Shown: positions 33,375 to 41,564 of the stretch, piece after piece
Position numbering within the stretch: the first letter of the stretch is position 1
How the letters are laid out: every line of letters begins with the position of its first letter
NCBI RefSeq assembly: GCF_004025535.1
Contig: NZ_QJRG01000049.1
Span: forward strand, 197,517 to 261,516
Length of the DNA: 64,000 nucleotides
Origin: Pseudomonas alkylphenolica
GTDB lineage: Bacteria; Pseudomonadota; Gammaproteobacteria; Pseudomonadales; Pseudomonadaceae
Direction of reading: 5' to 3'
Position numbers and translations under genes: made by a program
Notes under the pieces: generated by a model
Database searches by the model: none
What the model was told of the DNA's origin: nothing
The model's input: only the letters and a program-made list of their open reading frames with translations

Positions 33375-34508
33375 TCATCGCTCTGCAATCTGCCGCACCA
33401 CCGCCAGAGTTTCGTCGATAACCTGCCGGGGCGTGTAGAAATGCGGGGAAAAACGCACGCCAGGGCCGCGAGTTATGCAAACCACCTGCTGCTGCTTCAG
33501 CAGGTGACAGGCCTGGGCATTGTCCACCCCGGCGATGCTGAACGACACAATGCCGGAACGGCGGCGGTGCTCCTCAGGGCTGTGCAGTTGTACGCCCGCA
33601 ATGGCCTTCAGCCCGTCGTACAGCCATTGCACCCGCTCGGCCAGCAATGCCGAGACCTTTTCCATCCCCACCTCTTCCAGTAGCGACAGGCTGGCGTCCA
33701 GGGCTGCCGCGCCGAGCATGTTCGGGCTGCCGCATTCAAAGCGACGGGCGCTGTGGGCCGGCTCCCATTCGGTGCGGGTGTAATCGCCCATGTGCTCAAG
33801 CATGTGCCAGCCGTATTCGCTGAGTTTCAGGCGGGGGCGTACCTCGGCGCGGCAATAGAACACGCCCAGGCCTTCCGGGCCGAGCATCCATTTGTGCCCG
33901 TCGGCCATGGCGAAGTCGCATTGATAGGCCTGTACGTCAAAGGGCAGGGCGCCCAGTTGCTGGATGGCGTCGATGCAGAACAACACATCGCGCTCCCGGC
34001 AGCCCTGGCCAAGCCGGGCCAGGTCCAGGCGCAGGCCGCTGGCGAACTGCACGGCACTGATCGCCAGCAGGCGTACCTGTGGCCCGCAGGCGCTCAGCAG
34101 GTCGGCTTCCGGGTCGGCGCCCTTGAGGCTGACTTGGCGCACTTCGACACCCCGGTCGGCCAGCGCTTCCCAGACGATACGGTTGGACGGGAACTCTTCG
34201 TCGCTGATGACGATCTGGTCGCCGGCCTGCCAGTCCAGGCCAAAGGCAACGAACGACAGTGCCTCGGAGGTGTTCTTGACCAGGGCGATGTCGTCTGTCG
34301 AGGGTGCATTGGTCAGGCGCATCAGGCGTTCACGCAGACGCTGCTCCATGGCCATCCACGCCGGATAGTCCCGGGCACCCAGCCAAACGTTTTCCTCGGC
34401 GAAACGCTTGACAGCCTCACTGGCGCGTCTAGGCCAAGGGGCAACGGCGGCATGGTTCAGGTAGCGAAGGCCTGGCGCTTGTTCAAAGTCATCAAGAAAC
34501 ATAGACAT
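33375..34508 (-). CDS. Class V aminotransferase, function unassigned
   Basis: The 377-residue PLP enzyme has the NifS/IscS-like fold. Motifs are YLNHAAVAPWP at the start, ALVKNTSEALSFVA, VLFCIDAIQQLGALPFD and the PLP lysine in ADGHKWMLGPEGLG (near residue 206). It lacks the Cys-loop of cysteine desulfurases, so it may act as an epimerase/lyase-like member such as isopenicillin N epimerase or kynureninase relatives. It is divergent from the TetR gene across 72 bases, so the regulator could control it. Confidence 0.8.
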   Translation of the reverse strand: MSMFLDDFEQAPGLRYLNHAAVAPWPRRASEAVKRFAEENVWLGARDYPAWMAMEQRLRERLMRLTNAPSTDDIALVKNTSEALSFVAFGLDWQAGDQIVISDEEFPSNRIVWEALADRGVEVRQVSLKGADPEADLLSACGPQVRLLAISAVQFASGLRLDLARLGQGCRERDVLFCIDAIQQLGALPFDVQAYQCDFAMADGHKWMLGPEGLGVFYCRAEVRPRLKLSEYGWHMLEHMGDYTRTEWEPAHSARRFECGSPNMLGAAALDASLSLLEEVGMEKVSALLAERVQWLYDGLKAIAGVQLHSPEEHRRRSGIVSFSIAGVDNAQACHLLKQQQVVCITRGPGVRFSPHFYTPRQVIDETLAVVRQIAER

Positions 34509-34580
34509 GGTCGGATGATCCGTGCATTTTGGCGCAAGTTAGGCATAATAACCGGCTTCGATTTTGATCCAGTCCTTCTT

Positions 34581-35219
34581 ATGCAGAAAGAACCTCGTAA
34601 GGTCCGTGAGTTTCGTCGCCGTGAGCAAGAAATTCTCGATACCGCGCTCAAGCTGTTTCTCGAACAGGGTGAAGACAGTGTCACCGTCGAGATGATCGCT
34701 GATGCAGTCGGTATCGGCAAAGGCACGATCTACAAGCATTTCAAATCCAAGGCGGAGATCTACCTGCGCCTGATGCTCGACTACGAGCGCGATTTGAACG
34801 AACTGTTGCACTCTGCCGACGTTGACCGCGACAAGGAAGCCCTGTCGCGCGCCTACTTCGAATTTCGCATGCGTGATCCGCAGCGTTACCGGTTGTTCGA
34901 CCGCCTCGAAGAGAAAGTGGTCAAGGGCAACCAGGTGCCGGAGATGGTCGAGGAGCTACACAAGATCCGCGCCTCCAACTTCGAGCGCCTGACCCTGCTG
35001 ATCAAAGGGCGCATCAGCGAAGGCAAGCTCGAAGACGTGCCGCCGTACTTCCACTATTGCGCTGCCTGGGCCTTGGTACACGGCGCCGTTGCGCTCTACC
35101 ATTCGCCGTTCTGGAGCAATGTGCTGGAAGATCAGGAAGGCTTCTTCCAGTTCCTCATGGACATCGGCGTACGCATGGGCAACAAGCGCAAGCGCGACCC
35201 GGATGTGACCGGTAACTGA
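34581..35219 (+). CDS. TetR family transcriptional regulator (PA2957-like)
   Basis: The 212-residue regulator has an N-terminal helix-turn-helix (EILDTALKLFLEQGEDSVTV, EMIADAVGIGKGTIYKHFKS, residues 15-60). The C-terminal domain is all-helical. The N-terminus MQKEPRKVREFRRREQ closely matches my recollection of P. aeruginosa PA2957, which also lies near tatD. The frame extends far upstream over the aminotransferase gene, but only the ATG at 34581 fits. The ligand is unknown. Confidence 0.88.
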   Translation: MQKEPRKVREFRRREQEILDTALKLFLEQGEDSVTVEMIADAVGIGKGTIYKHFKSKAEIYLRLMLDYERDLNELLHSADVDRDKEALSRAYFEFRMRDPQRYRLFDRLEEKVVKGNQVPEMVEELHKIRASNFERLTLLIKGRISEGKLEDVPPYFHYCAAWALVHGAVALYHSPFWSNVLEDQEGFFQFLMDIGVRMGNKRKRDPDVTGN

Positions 35220-35285
35220 TCGACCCTGAATAGCTTCGGCGCTACTGTGGTAAGGCCTGCAGGCCTATACTCATGTAAGAGGCTT

Positions 35286-35321
35286 GCAAAAACCTGATTT
35301 TTGAGTCAGGTTTTGCAGGCC
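35286..35321 (+). terminator. Hairpin between the TetR gene and moaA
   Basis: GCAAAAACCTGA and TCAGGTTTTGC arms with a T-rich loop form a strong stem in the gap. It probably ends the regulator transcript, although it has no long T run after it; it could instead be part of the moaA leader. Confidence 0.5.
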
Positions 35322-35346
35322 CGATTCTTCCACGCCGGAGTCATCC

Positions 35347-36315
35347 ATGATCGTCGACCGCCAAGGCAGGCGTTTTCGCAACTTGCGTGTCAGCCTCACT
35401 GCTGCCTGCAACTATGCCTGCACCTATTGCGTACCAGACGGCAAGCGGTTGGTCGCGGCTCAGGACGAGCTCTCTGCCGAAGCGATGGCCCGTGGGGTGG
35501 CCTACCTGATCGAGGCCGCCGGTATCGAGCGGTTGCGCGTGACGGGGGGTGAGCCATTGGTCAGCCCCAAGCTGGAACCCTTTCTTGCCTCTGTCGCAGG
35601 CTTTGGCCTGGATGAAATCAGCCTGACCACCAATGGCCAGTTGTTGGCGCGCAAGCTGCCGTTGCTGCGCGCGGCCGGCATTCGCCGGCTCAATGTCTCG
35701 CTCGATACCCTCGACCCCGACGCCTTTCGCCGTATTGCCCGTGGCGGCGACCTGGCCACGGTGCTGGAGGGAATGGCGCAGGCTACGGCGGCCGGTATGC
35801 GCATCAAGGTCAACATGGTGCCGCTGCGCGGGCAGAACTTCGATCAGGTGGTGCCGTTGCTGGAATACTGCCTGGCCCGCGGCTATGAGCTGCGCTTTAT
35901 CGAACTGATGCGCATGGGCCACCTGGCGCGTGACAGTAATGCCTTTGTGCAGCAGTTCGTCAGCCTTGAGCACTTGTTGCAGTTGATCGGCGAGCGTTAC
36001 GAATACCTGCAGGCCAATGCGCCGGTGGACGCCACCGCGTTGCGCTACGAGATTCCAGGCAAAGGCTACTTCGGGGTGATTGCCAACGAAAGCGTGCCGT
36101 TCTGCCGAACCTGTTCGCGTCTGCGCTTGTCTTCCACAGGCTGGTTGCATGGCTGTCTGTCGTCGAGCAACCGTCACTTTATCGGCGACTTGCTCGACAA
36201 GCCGCGCCATCAGGCATTGCCCGCCCTGCAGGGCTTGCTGGTCAAGGCGCTGGGTGACAAGCAGCCAGTGGCGTTTTCTGGTGGTGCAACGGTGATGAAG
36301 ATCATTGGCGGTTAA
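35347..36315 (+). CDS. moaA: GTP 3',8-cyclase MoaA
   Basis: The 322-residue radical-SAM enzyme starts molybdenum cofactor synthesis from GTP. The N-terminal cluster motif is CNYACTYC (C-x3-C-x2-C, near residue 21), with the SAM motif RVTGGEPLVSP. The C-terminal cluster uses CRTC and a Cys in GWLHGCLSS. The C-terminal Gly-Gly needed by MoaA is present (MKIIGG). No other moa gene is near. The upstream hairpin does not look like a Moco riboswitch. Confidence 0.93.
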   Translation: MIVDRQGRRFRNLRVSLTAACNYACTYCVPDGKRLVAAQDELSAEAMARGVAYLIEAAGIERLRVTGGEPLVSPKLEPFLASVAGFGLDEISLTTNGQLLARKLPLLRAAGIRRLNVSLDTLDPDAFRRIARGGDLATVLEGMAQATAAGMRIKVNMVPLRGQNFDQVVPLLEYCLARGYELRFIELMRMGHLARDSNAFVQQFVSLEHLLQLIGERYEYLQANAPVDATALRYEIPGKGYFGVIANESVPFCRTCSRLRLSSTGWLHGCLSSSNRHFIGDLLDKPRHQALPALQGLLVKALGDKQPVAFSGGATVMKIIGG

Positions 36316-36381
36316 GACTGGCGCAAAATCTGCATCTGTCTGCCGTTCGCCGGTTTTCCGTCACCGGCTACTGGAGGATAG

Positions 36382-36987
36382 ATGCGAAGCCTGGTTTTGC
36401 TGCTGGCGCTGATGGTGCTGGGCGGCTGTATGAATGTCAGCGACATGGGCGAGGGTGCCCGCTACCACATGAGCGATGCCGGCCTGCTGGATCACAGCGA
36501 TACGCGCCGTTCGTTGTCGGTACGCCTGCAGCCTGACTCATTCATTTACATCGGCCAGGGCGCGTTCGTGCCGCCGGGCAAGGGACCGTATCCACGGCCT
36601 AACGTGGTCGCCGAAGAGGCGTTCAAGGGTTTTATCGAGTACTTCCCGCTGGTGCGCCGGGCTCAAGGCCCGCTGGGGCTGGAGCAAGCCCTGGTTGAAG
36701 CGCGCGCAGTCGGCGCCCATTACCTGCTTTACACCCGTTTTGCCCGTACCGATGACCGTATCGGCAACGGTGACGAATGGTACGACGAGCAAGCCGTTGA
36801 TCGCCTGGGCGTCGACACCGGTGTGGTGCAGTTGATGCTGATCGAAACCAATACCCGTTACCTGATCGACACGGCACGAATCAAAAGCCGCGGCGGCTTG
36901 CTGACATTCCATGACCAAACGCCGGAAGATTTGCTTGGCCCACCGCTTGAAGATTACGCTCGTAGCCTTTTGGGCATGAGCCGTTGA
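36382..36987 (+). CDS. Lipoprotein, DUF4823-like
   Basis: The 201-residue protein has a lipoprotein signal (MRSLVLLLALMVLGGC, lipobox LGGC with Cys16). The residue after Cys is Met, so sorting to the outer membrane is likely. The rest is a mixed alpha/beta domain with LSVRLQPDSFIYIGQGAF and GAHYLLYTRFARTDD. It resembles the DUF4823 group of Pseudomonas lipoproteins of unknown function. It lies 10 bases before the DUF1285 gene, so the two are probably co-expressed. Confidence 0.75.
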   Translation: MRSLVLLLALMVLGGCMNVSDMGEGARYHMSDAGLLDHSDTRRSLSVRLQPDSFIYIGQGAFVPPGKGPYPRPNVVAEEAFKGFIEYFPLVRRAQGPLGLEQALVEARAVGAHYLLYTRFARTDDRIGNGDEWYDEQAVDRLGVDTGVVQLMLIETNTRYLIDTARIKSRGGLLTFHDQTPEDLLGPPLEDYARSLLGMSR

Positions 36988-36997
36988 GGAGAAAGTG

Positions 36998-37558
36998 ATG
37001 ACAGATTCCGGGAAGGCCAATGATTTGCTGGCGCAGATCCCTGCATCGGGCAAGGGGCTGCCACCGGTGCATCTGTGGAACCCGGACTTCTGCGGTGACA
37101 TCGATATGCGCATCGCCCGCGATGGCACCTGGTATTACCTGGGGACACCCATCGGGCGCAAACCGATGGTCCGGCTGTTTTCCACCATCATCCGCCGCGA
37201 CGGTGATGACTACTTCCTGGTAACGCCGGTAGAGAAGGTCGGCATCAAGGTCGACGATGCGCCATTTGTAGCGGTGCTTCTTGAAGTACTGGGCAGCGGC
37301 GAGCAGCAGGTGTTGCGCTTTACCAGCAATGTTGATGATCAGGTCGAAGCGGGCCCGGAGCACCCGTTGCGCTTCGAGATCGATGTGCAGACACAGGAGC
37401 CATCGCCCTATGTGCATATGCGCAGCAACCTTGAGGCGCTGATCCACCGCAATGTGTTCTACCAGCTGGTGGAGCTGGCCGTGGCGCAACAGATCGACGG
37501 TCAGGAGTGGCTGGGGGTCTGGAGTGGCGGTGAGTTCTATCCCATCGGTCGCAGCTGA
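36998..37558 (+). CDS. DUF1285 family protein
   Basis: The 186-residue soluble protein begins MTDSGKANDLLAQI. ATG 36998 lies behind GAGGAG; the GTG one codon earlier is less likely. The DUF1285 pattern is PPVHLWNPDFCGDIDMRIARDG and IGRKPMVRLFSTIIRRDGD. Structures of the family are known, but the function is not. A short hairpin with T run (about 37574-37596) follows it. Confidence 0.8.
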   Translation: MTDSGKANDLLAQIPASGKGLPPVHLWNPDFCGDIDMRIARDGTWYYLGTPIGRKPMVRLFSTIIRRDGDDYFLVTPVEKVGIKVDDAPFVAVLLEVLGSGEQQVLRFTSNVDDQVEAGPEHPLRFEIDVQTQEPSPYVHMRSNLEALIHRNVFYQLVELAVAQQIDGQEWLGVWSGGEFYPIGRS

Positions 37559-37593
37559 TTAGCCTCCGCGTTTTCGCCTGAATTGGCGCTTTT

Positions 37594-37642
37594 TACCTCG
37601 TGGTAGTCGGCATAACCTGCCGGTATTCCCCACCACGAGGTA
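37594..37642 (+). promoter_or_regulatory. Structured leader hiding the cupin ribosome-binding site
   Basis: An 11-bp perfect inverted repeat, TACCTCGTGGT (37594-37604) with ACCACGAGGTA (37632-37642), encloses a smaller stem CGGCA/TGCCG (37608-37612 with 37618-37622). The right arm contains the GAGG Shine-Dalgarno sequence, 8 bases before ATG 37649. In RNA the site would be paired. It could equally be a DNA operator. Confidence 0.55.
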
Positions 37643-37648
37643 GTCCCC

Positions 37649-38071
37649 ATGAAATACCGTCCCTTCTTAATCGCCGCTCTGATTACCAGCGGTTTGTCTG
37701 TTCTGCCAGGTGCCTGGGCGCATGGGCTTGAGCAGGGTCAGGAAGCAATCAAGATCCTGCAGGAGCAGATGCCGAGCAATGCGCCGGGCAAAAAAGCCAT
37801 CATGCTCACGGTCAGCTATGCGCCAGGACAGAAGTCAGTGGCGCACCAGCATCCGGGAGCGGTCATGGCCTACGTCCTGGAAGGTTCGGTGGTCTCTCAG
37901 CTCAAGGGCGAGTCGAAGCCGGTGACCTACAAGGCGGGGGAGTTCTGGTACGAAGCGCCGGGTACGGTGCACCTGCAGTCTTACAATGCCAGCGCGACGC
38001 AGCCGGCAAAATTGCTGGTGTGGTCGCTGGTGGATGAGCGCAAGCCAGTGACCGAGCCGTATCAGCAGTGA
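37649..38071 (+). CDS. Periplasmic cupin-domain protein
   Basis: The 140-residue protein has a signal peptide (MKYRPFLIAALITSGLSVL, cleaved near GAWA-HG). It then has a single cupin barrel with the metal motif HQHPGAVMAYVLEGSV and a second motif GEFWYEAPGTVHL. The His pair and Glu are the likely metal ligands. The substrate is unknown. It lies just upstream of a MerR regulator and shares its direction. Confidence 0.85.
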   Translation: MKYRPFLIAALITSGLSVLPGAWAHGLEQGQEAIKILQEQMPSNAPGKKAIMLTVSYAPGQKSVAHQHPGAVMAYVLEGSVVSQLKGESKPVTYKAGEFWYEAPGTVHLQSYNASATQPAKLLVWSLVDERKPVTEPYQQ

Positions 38072-38129
38072 GCACCAGGCCCTGAGGTTAAAGTAAGCTT
38101 CAGGTTGAACCCGTGCTTACAGGTAGCTT

Positions 38130-38537
38130 ATGAAAATCGGAGAACTGGCGAAAATCACCGGCCTGGCCCCTTCACGGATCCGTTTCTACGAGGCCAGCGG
38201 GCTGATCCACTCGGTTGTTCGCAAGGCCAACGGTTACCGCGATTACGGCGATGAGGCGGTGCGCGTGCTGGGGATTATCACCAGTGCCCAGGCCGCCGGT
38301 TTCTCCCTGGACGAAATTCGTCACTTGTTACCGGTGAACGCCAAGGGTTGGCAGCACGATGAGCTGGTGCAAGGGCTCAAGCGCAAAGTCGAAGAGATCG
38401 AGGCGTTGCAACAGCGTCTTGCCAGTAGCAAGGCGCAACTGTTGCAGGTGATCGAAGGCATTGAAAGCAAGCCTGAGGGTATGGCCTGCGAGGACAATGC
38501 GCAGCGGGTACTCAACGGGTTGCGCAACGGCGTTTAG
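38130..38537 (+). CDS. MerR family transcriptional regulator
   Basis: The 135-residue regulator has the N-terminal winged helix (MKIGELAKITGLAPSRIRFY, residues 1-20, and KANGYRDY). A dimerising coiled coil spans about residues 75-118. One Cys lies near the C-terminus (GMACED), so the paired-Cys metal sites of MerR/ZntR or the iron-sulphur cluster of SoxR are absent. It probably controls the adjacent oxidoreductase gene, whose promoter has a MerR-type spacer, and itself through a related dyad near 38081-38104. Confidence 0.9.
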   Translation: MKIGELAKITGLAPSRIRFYEASGLIHSVVRKANGYRDYGDEAVRVLGIITSAQAAGFSLDEIRHLLPVNAKGWQHDELVQGLKRKVEEIEALQQRLASSKAQLLQVIEGIESKPEGMACEDNAQRVLNGLRNGV

Positions 38538-38562
38538 TAGCAATGTGGTGAAATTGCCGGGA

Positions 38563-38593
38563 TTGACATTAAAGTTAACTTTAACGATAGAGT
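38563..38593 (+). promoter_or_regulatory. MerR-type promoter and operator of the oxidoreductase gene
   Basis: TTGACA (38563-38568) and TAGAGT (38588-38593) are separated by 19 bases, the overlong spacing used by MerR activators. The spacer holds a perfect 16-bp palindrome TTAAAGTTAACTTTAA (38569-38584), close in form to the SoxR-box core. The adjacent MerR gene is the obvious partner. Confidence 0.8.
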
Positions 38594-38621
38594 CCGGACA
38601 CGATCAAACGAGGTACTTGCG

Positions 38622-39848
38622 ATGAACGTGTTCGACGTCCTGACCCTGCCCAATGGTTCGACCATTCCCAACCGTATTGCCAAGGCCGCCATGGAGGAAA
38701 ACATGGCCGACCTGACGCAGTCGCCGTCCGCGCAGTTGTTGCGCCTTTATCAGGTATGGGCGGACGGTGGCGCCGGCCTGATCATCACCGGCAATGTGAT
38801 GGTCGACGGCCGCGCCATGACCGGGCCGGGTGGCGTAGTGCTGGAGAGCGACCAGAACCTGGAAAAATTTAGCCAGTGGGCGCGGATAGGGCGCTCCGGC
38901 GGCGCGCAAGTGTGGTTGCAGATCAATCACCCTGGCCGGCAGATGCCTGCCAATCTCGGCCAGTCGACCTGGGCGCCGTCCGCCGTGCCCTTGGATCTGG
39001 GCAAGATGTCCCGGCACTTTGGCACGCCCCAGGCGATGACGCCGACGGTTATCGACGAGGTCATCCGCCGCTTTGCCCGTACCGCGCGCCTGGCCGAGCA
39101 GGCGGGCTTTACCGGTGTAGAAATCCACGCTGCCCATGGCTACCTGCTCAGTCAGTTCCTGTCGCCGCTGAGCAACCAGCGCAGCGACCAGTGGGGCGGG
39201 TCGCTGGGCAATCGCGCGCGGCTGCTGCTGGACACCGTCAAGGCGGTACGTGCAGAGGTGTCGCCTGGGTTCGCGGTGGCGGTAAAGCTCAACTCTGCCG
39301 ACTTCCAGCGCGGCGGCTTCAGTGCCGATGACGCCCGGCAGGTCGTGCTGTGGCTCAACGACCTCGACGTCGATCTGGTCGAGCTGTCCGGCGGCAGCTA
39401 TGAGGCTCCGGCCATGCAGGGTGTGTCGCGGGACGGCCGCACCCTTGCCCGGGAGGCATACTTCCTGGAGTTTGCCCGCGACATACAAGCGATTGCGAAG
39501 ATGCCGGTCATGGTCACCGGCGGCATTCGCCGGCGCCCGGTGGCTGACGAGGTGATTGGCAGTGGTGTGGCGATGGTCGGGATCGGTACGGCACTGGCGA
39601 TCGACCCTTTCCTGCCGCGTGACTGGCAGGCTGGAAAGGATAACGCGCCGCAGCTGCTGCCGATCGTCTGGAAGAACAAGGCGCTGGCCTCGCTGGCCAG
39701 CATGGCGGTGGTCAAATTCCAGTTGCGCAAACTCAGCCAGGCCAGGATGCCGAACCCGCACGTGTCCGCCTGGTGGGCACTGCTGCTGCAGCAAGTGGCC
39801 AACGCTTTGCGCGCTCGCCAATACCGTCGATGGATGGCGGGGCGCTAG
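38622..39848 (+). CDS. NADH:flavin oxidoreductase, Old Yellow Enzyme family
   Basis: The 408-residue FMN enzyme has the TIM-barrel OYE pattern: NRIAKAAMEENMAD, QINHPGRQ, GVEIHAAHGYLLSQFLSP, RSDQWGGSLGNRARL, and a final MVTGGIRRR phosphate-binding block. It would reduce activated C=C bonds or nitro compounds; the substrate is not evident. It is probably induced by an electrophile through the upstream MerR protein. The C-terminus extends about 40 residues beyond the barrel with a basic amphipathic end (RARQYRRWMAGR). Confidence 0.88.
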   Translation: MNVFDVLTLPNGSTIPNRIAKAAMEENMADLTQSPSAQLLRLYQVWADGGAGLIITGNVMVDGRAMTGPGGVVLESDQNLEKFSQWARIGRSGGAQVWLQINHPGRQMPANLGQSTWAPSAVPLDLGKMSRHFGTPQAMTPTVIDEVIRRFARTARLAEQAGFTGVEIHAAHGYLLSQFLSPLSNQRSDQWGGSLGNRARLLLDTVKAVRAEVSPGFAVAVKLNSADFQRGGFSADDARQVVLWLNDLDVDLVELSGGSYEAPAMQGVSRDGRTLAREAYFLEFARDIQAIAKMPVMVTGGIRRRPVADEVIGSGVAMVGIGTALAIDPFLPRDWQAGKDNAPQLLPIVWKNKALASLASMAVVKFQLRKLSQARMPNPHVSAWWALLLQQVANALRARQYRRWMAGR

Positions 39849-39852
39849 AACG

Positions 39853-39880
39853 AAAAAACCCACCGTAAGGTGGGTTTTTT
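39853..39880 (+). terminator. Rho-independent terminator of the oxidoreductase gene
   Basis: AAAAAACCCACC and GGTGGGTTTTTT arms around GTAA. The A/T tracts on both sides let it also end the leftward tRNA-Asn transcript. Confidence 0.88.
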
Positions 39881-39921
39881 GTTGCTTCAAAGACTTTGAA
39901 AACGGCCTCTGAAACTGTGTT

Positions 39922-39997
39922 TGGCTCCGCGACCAGGACTCGAACCTGGGACCCAATGATTAACAGTCATTTGCTCTACCGACTGAGCTATCGCGGA
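39922..39997 (-). tRNA. tRNA-Asn (anticodon GTT)
   Basis: On the minus strand a 76-base cloverleaf begins TCCGCGATAGCTCAG, has the anticodon loop CTGTTAATC and the T-loop GTTCGAGTC, and ends with encoded CCA. The acceptor stem TCCGCGA/TCGCGGA is perfect. Confidence 0.97.
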
Positions 39998-40059
39998 ATC
40001 TGTGGCGTATCTTACTGATTGCTAAGGGGAAGTCAAGCCTCCCCCTGGCAATTTGTCAG

Positions 40060-41256
40060 TTACAGGACCTCGACGATGGCCTTGGTCACGACATGGATGT
40101 TGCTCTGGTTCAGGGTAGCGACGCAGATGCGGCCGGTATCCAGGGCATAGATGCCGAACTCGTTCTTCAGGCGTGCCACTTGCTCAACGGTCAGGCCCGA
40201 GTACGAGAACATGCCACGTTGGCGACCGACGAAGCTGAAGTCGCGCTGTGCGCCGTATTCGGCCAGCAGCTCAACCATCTGCTTGCGCATGCCGTGGATG
40301 CGTTGGCGCATTTCGCCCAGCTCGGCTTCCCACATGGCGCGCAGTTCCGGGCTGTTGAGCACGGTGGCGACGATGGTGGCGCCGTGGGTTGGCGGGTTGG
40401 AGTAGTTGGTGCGGATCACGCGCTTGACCTGGGACAGTACGCGCGCGCTTTCTTCCTTGGACTCGGTGACGATCGACAGCGCACCCACGCGCTCGCCGTA
40501 CAGCGAGAAGGACTTCGAGAACGAGCTGGAAACGAAGAAGTCCAGGCCCGACTCGGCGAACAGGCGCACAGCGAAGGCGTCTTCGTGGATGCCGTCGCCA
40601 AAGCCCTGGTAGGCCATGTCGAGGAACGGTACGTGGCCTTTGGCCTTGACCACTTCCAGGACGTTTTTCCAGTCTTCCAGGCTCAGGTCGACGCCGGTCG
40701 GGTTGTGGCAGCAGGCGTGCAGCACGATGATCGAGCCGGACGGCAGGGCATTGAGGTCTTCGAGCATGCCGCTGCGGTTGACGTCGTTGGTGGCTGCGTC
40801 GTAGTAGCGGTAGTTCTGTACCGGGAAACCGGCAGCTTCGAACAGGGCGCGGTGGTTTTCCCAGCTTGGGTCGCTGATGGCCACGACGGCGTTCGGCGAA
40901 ACCTGCTTGAGGAAGTCGGCACCGATTTTCAGGGCACCGGTACCGCCGACGGCCTGGGTGGTGATCACACGGCCAGCGGCCAGCAGTGGCGACTCGGCAC
41001 CGAACAGCAGCTTCTGTACGGCCTGGTCGTAGGCGGCGATGCCGTCGATCGGCAAGTAACCGCGGGAAGCGTGCTGGGCAGCGCGCTGGGTTTCGGCTTC
41101 GATCACTGCGCGCAGCAGTGGGATACGCCCTTCTTCGTTGCAGTAAACACCCACACCCAGGTTGACTTTATTGTCACGGGTATCGGCATTGAAAGCTTCG
41201 TTGAGGCCCAGAATGGGATCGCGTGGTGCCAGCTCGACAGCGGAAAACAGGCTCAT
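40060..41256 (-). CDS. tyrB: Aromatic/aspartate aminotransferase (class I)
   Basis: The 398-residue PLP enzyme transfers amino groups between aromatic or acidic amino acids and 2-oxoglutarate. Motifs are MSLFSAVELAPRDPILGLNE at the start, HACCHNPTGVDLS, LDMAYQGFG and the PLP lysine in SSSFSKSFSLYGERVGAL. AAGGTAATA precedes the ATG at 41256. Gene order with uvrB matches P. aeruginosa PA3139-PA3138. The substrate range (tyrB or aspC) cannot be settled from sequence. Confidence 0.88.
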   Translation of the reverse strand: MSLFSAVELAPRDPILGLNEAFNADTRDNKVNLGVGVYCNEEGRIPLLRAVIEAETQRAAQHASRGYLPIDGIAAYDQAVQKLLFGAESPLLAAGRVITTQAVGGTGALKIGADFLKQVSPNAVVAISDPSWENHRALFEAAGFPVQNYRYYDAATNDVNRSGMLEDLNALPSGSIIVLHACCHNPTGVDLSLEDWKNVLEVVKAKGHVPFLDMAYQGFGDGIHEDAFAVRLFAESGLDFFVSSSFSKSFSLYGERVGALSIVTESKEESARVLSQVKRVIRTNYSNPPTHGATIVATVLNSPELRAMWEAELGEMRQRIHGMRKQMVELLAEYGAQRDFSFVGRQRGMFSYSGLTVEQVARLKNEFGIYALDTGRICVATLNQSNIHVVTKAIVEVL

Positions 41257-41501
41257 TATTACCTTGGCTCTGAATGGAGAGTGATAGGGGTCGCACGCTC
41301 CAGTCGGATGCACTAGAGCGGTGCACAAACGGGGAGTCAGTATAGTGATACCCATCGGTCACGGCGACAGTCGGATGCAGCTTTTCCCGCTGTTTCGCCG
41401 ATTATTTTTCGACCGTTAGTCGAATTGACCGGTCAATAGCTGCAAAAGCCCCCGACACTGAGTTGAAAGTGGCGCTCACTGCCACTAATTCGGTATAACC
41501 A

Positions 41502-41517
41502 CTGTCTATAGATACAG
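41502..41517. promoter_or_regulatory. LexA (SOS) box upstream of uvrB
   Basis: CTGT-CTATAGAT-ACAG fits the LexA consensus CTG-TN8A-CAG exactly. It is 48 bases before the uvrB start, as expected for an SOS-induced gene. Confidence 0.88.
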
Positions 41518-41564
41518 TTGCCAGCGTCGGCGATAAAAACGCCGCGAAATCACAGAGGTTTGTC

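Noticed and set aside
35220..35346. Moco riboswitch upstream of moaA
   Set aside because: Only one simple hairpin is present; the multi-stem conserved core of that riboswitch is not visible.
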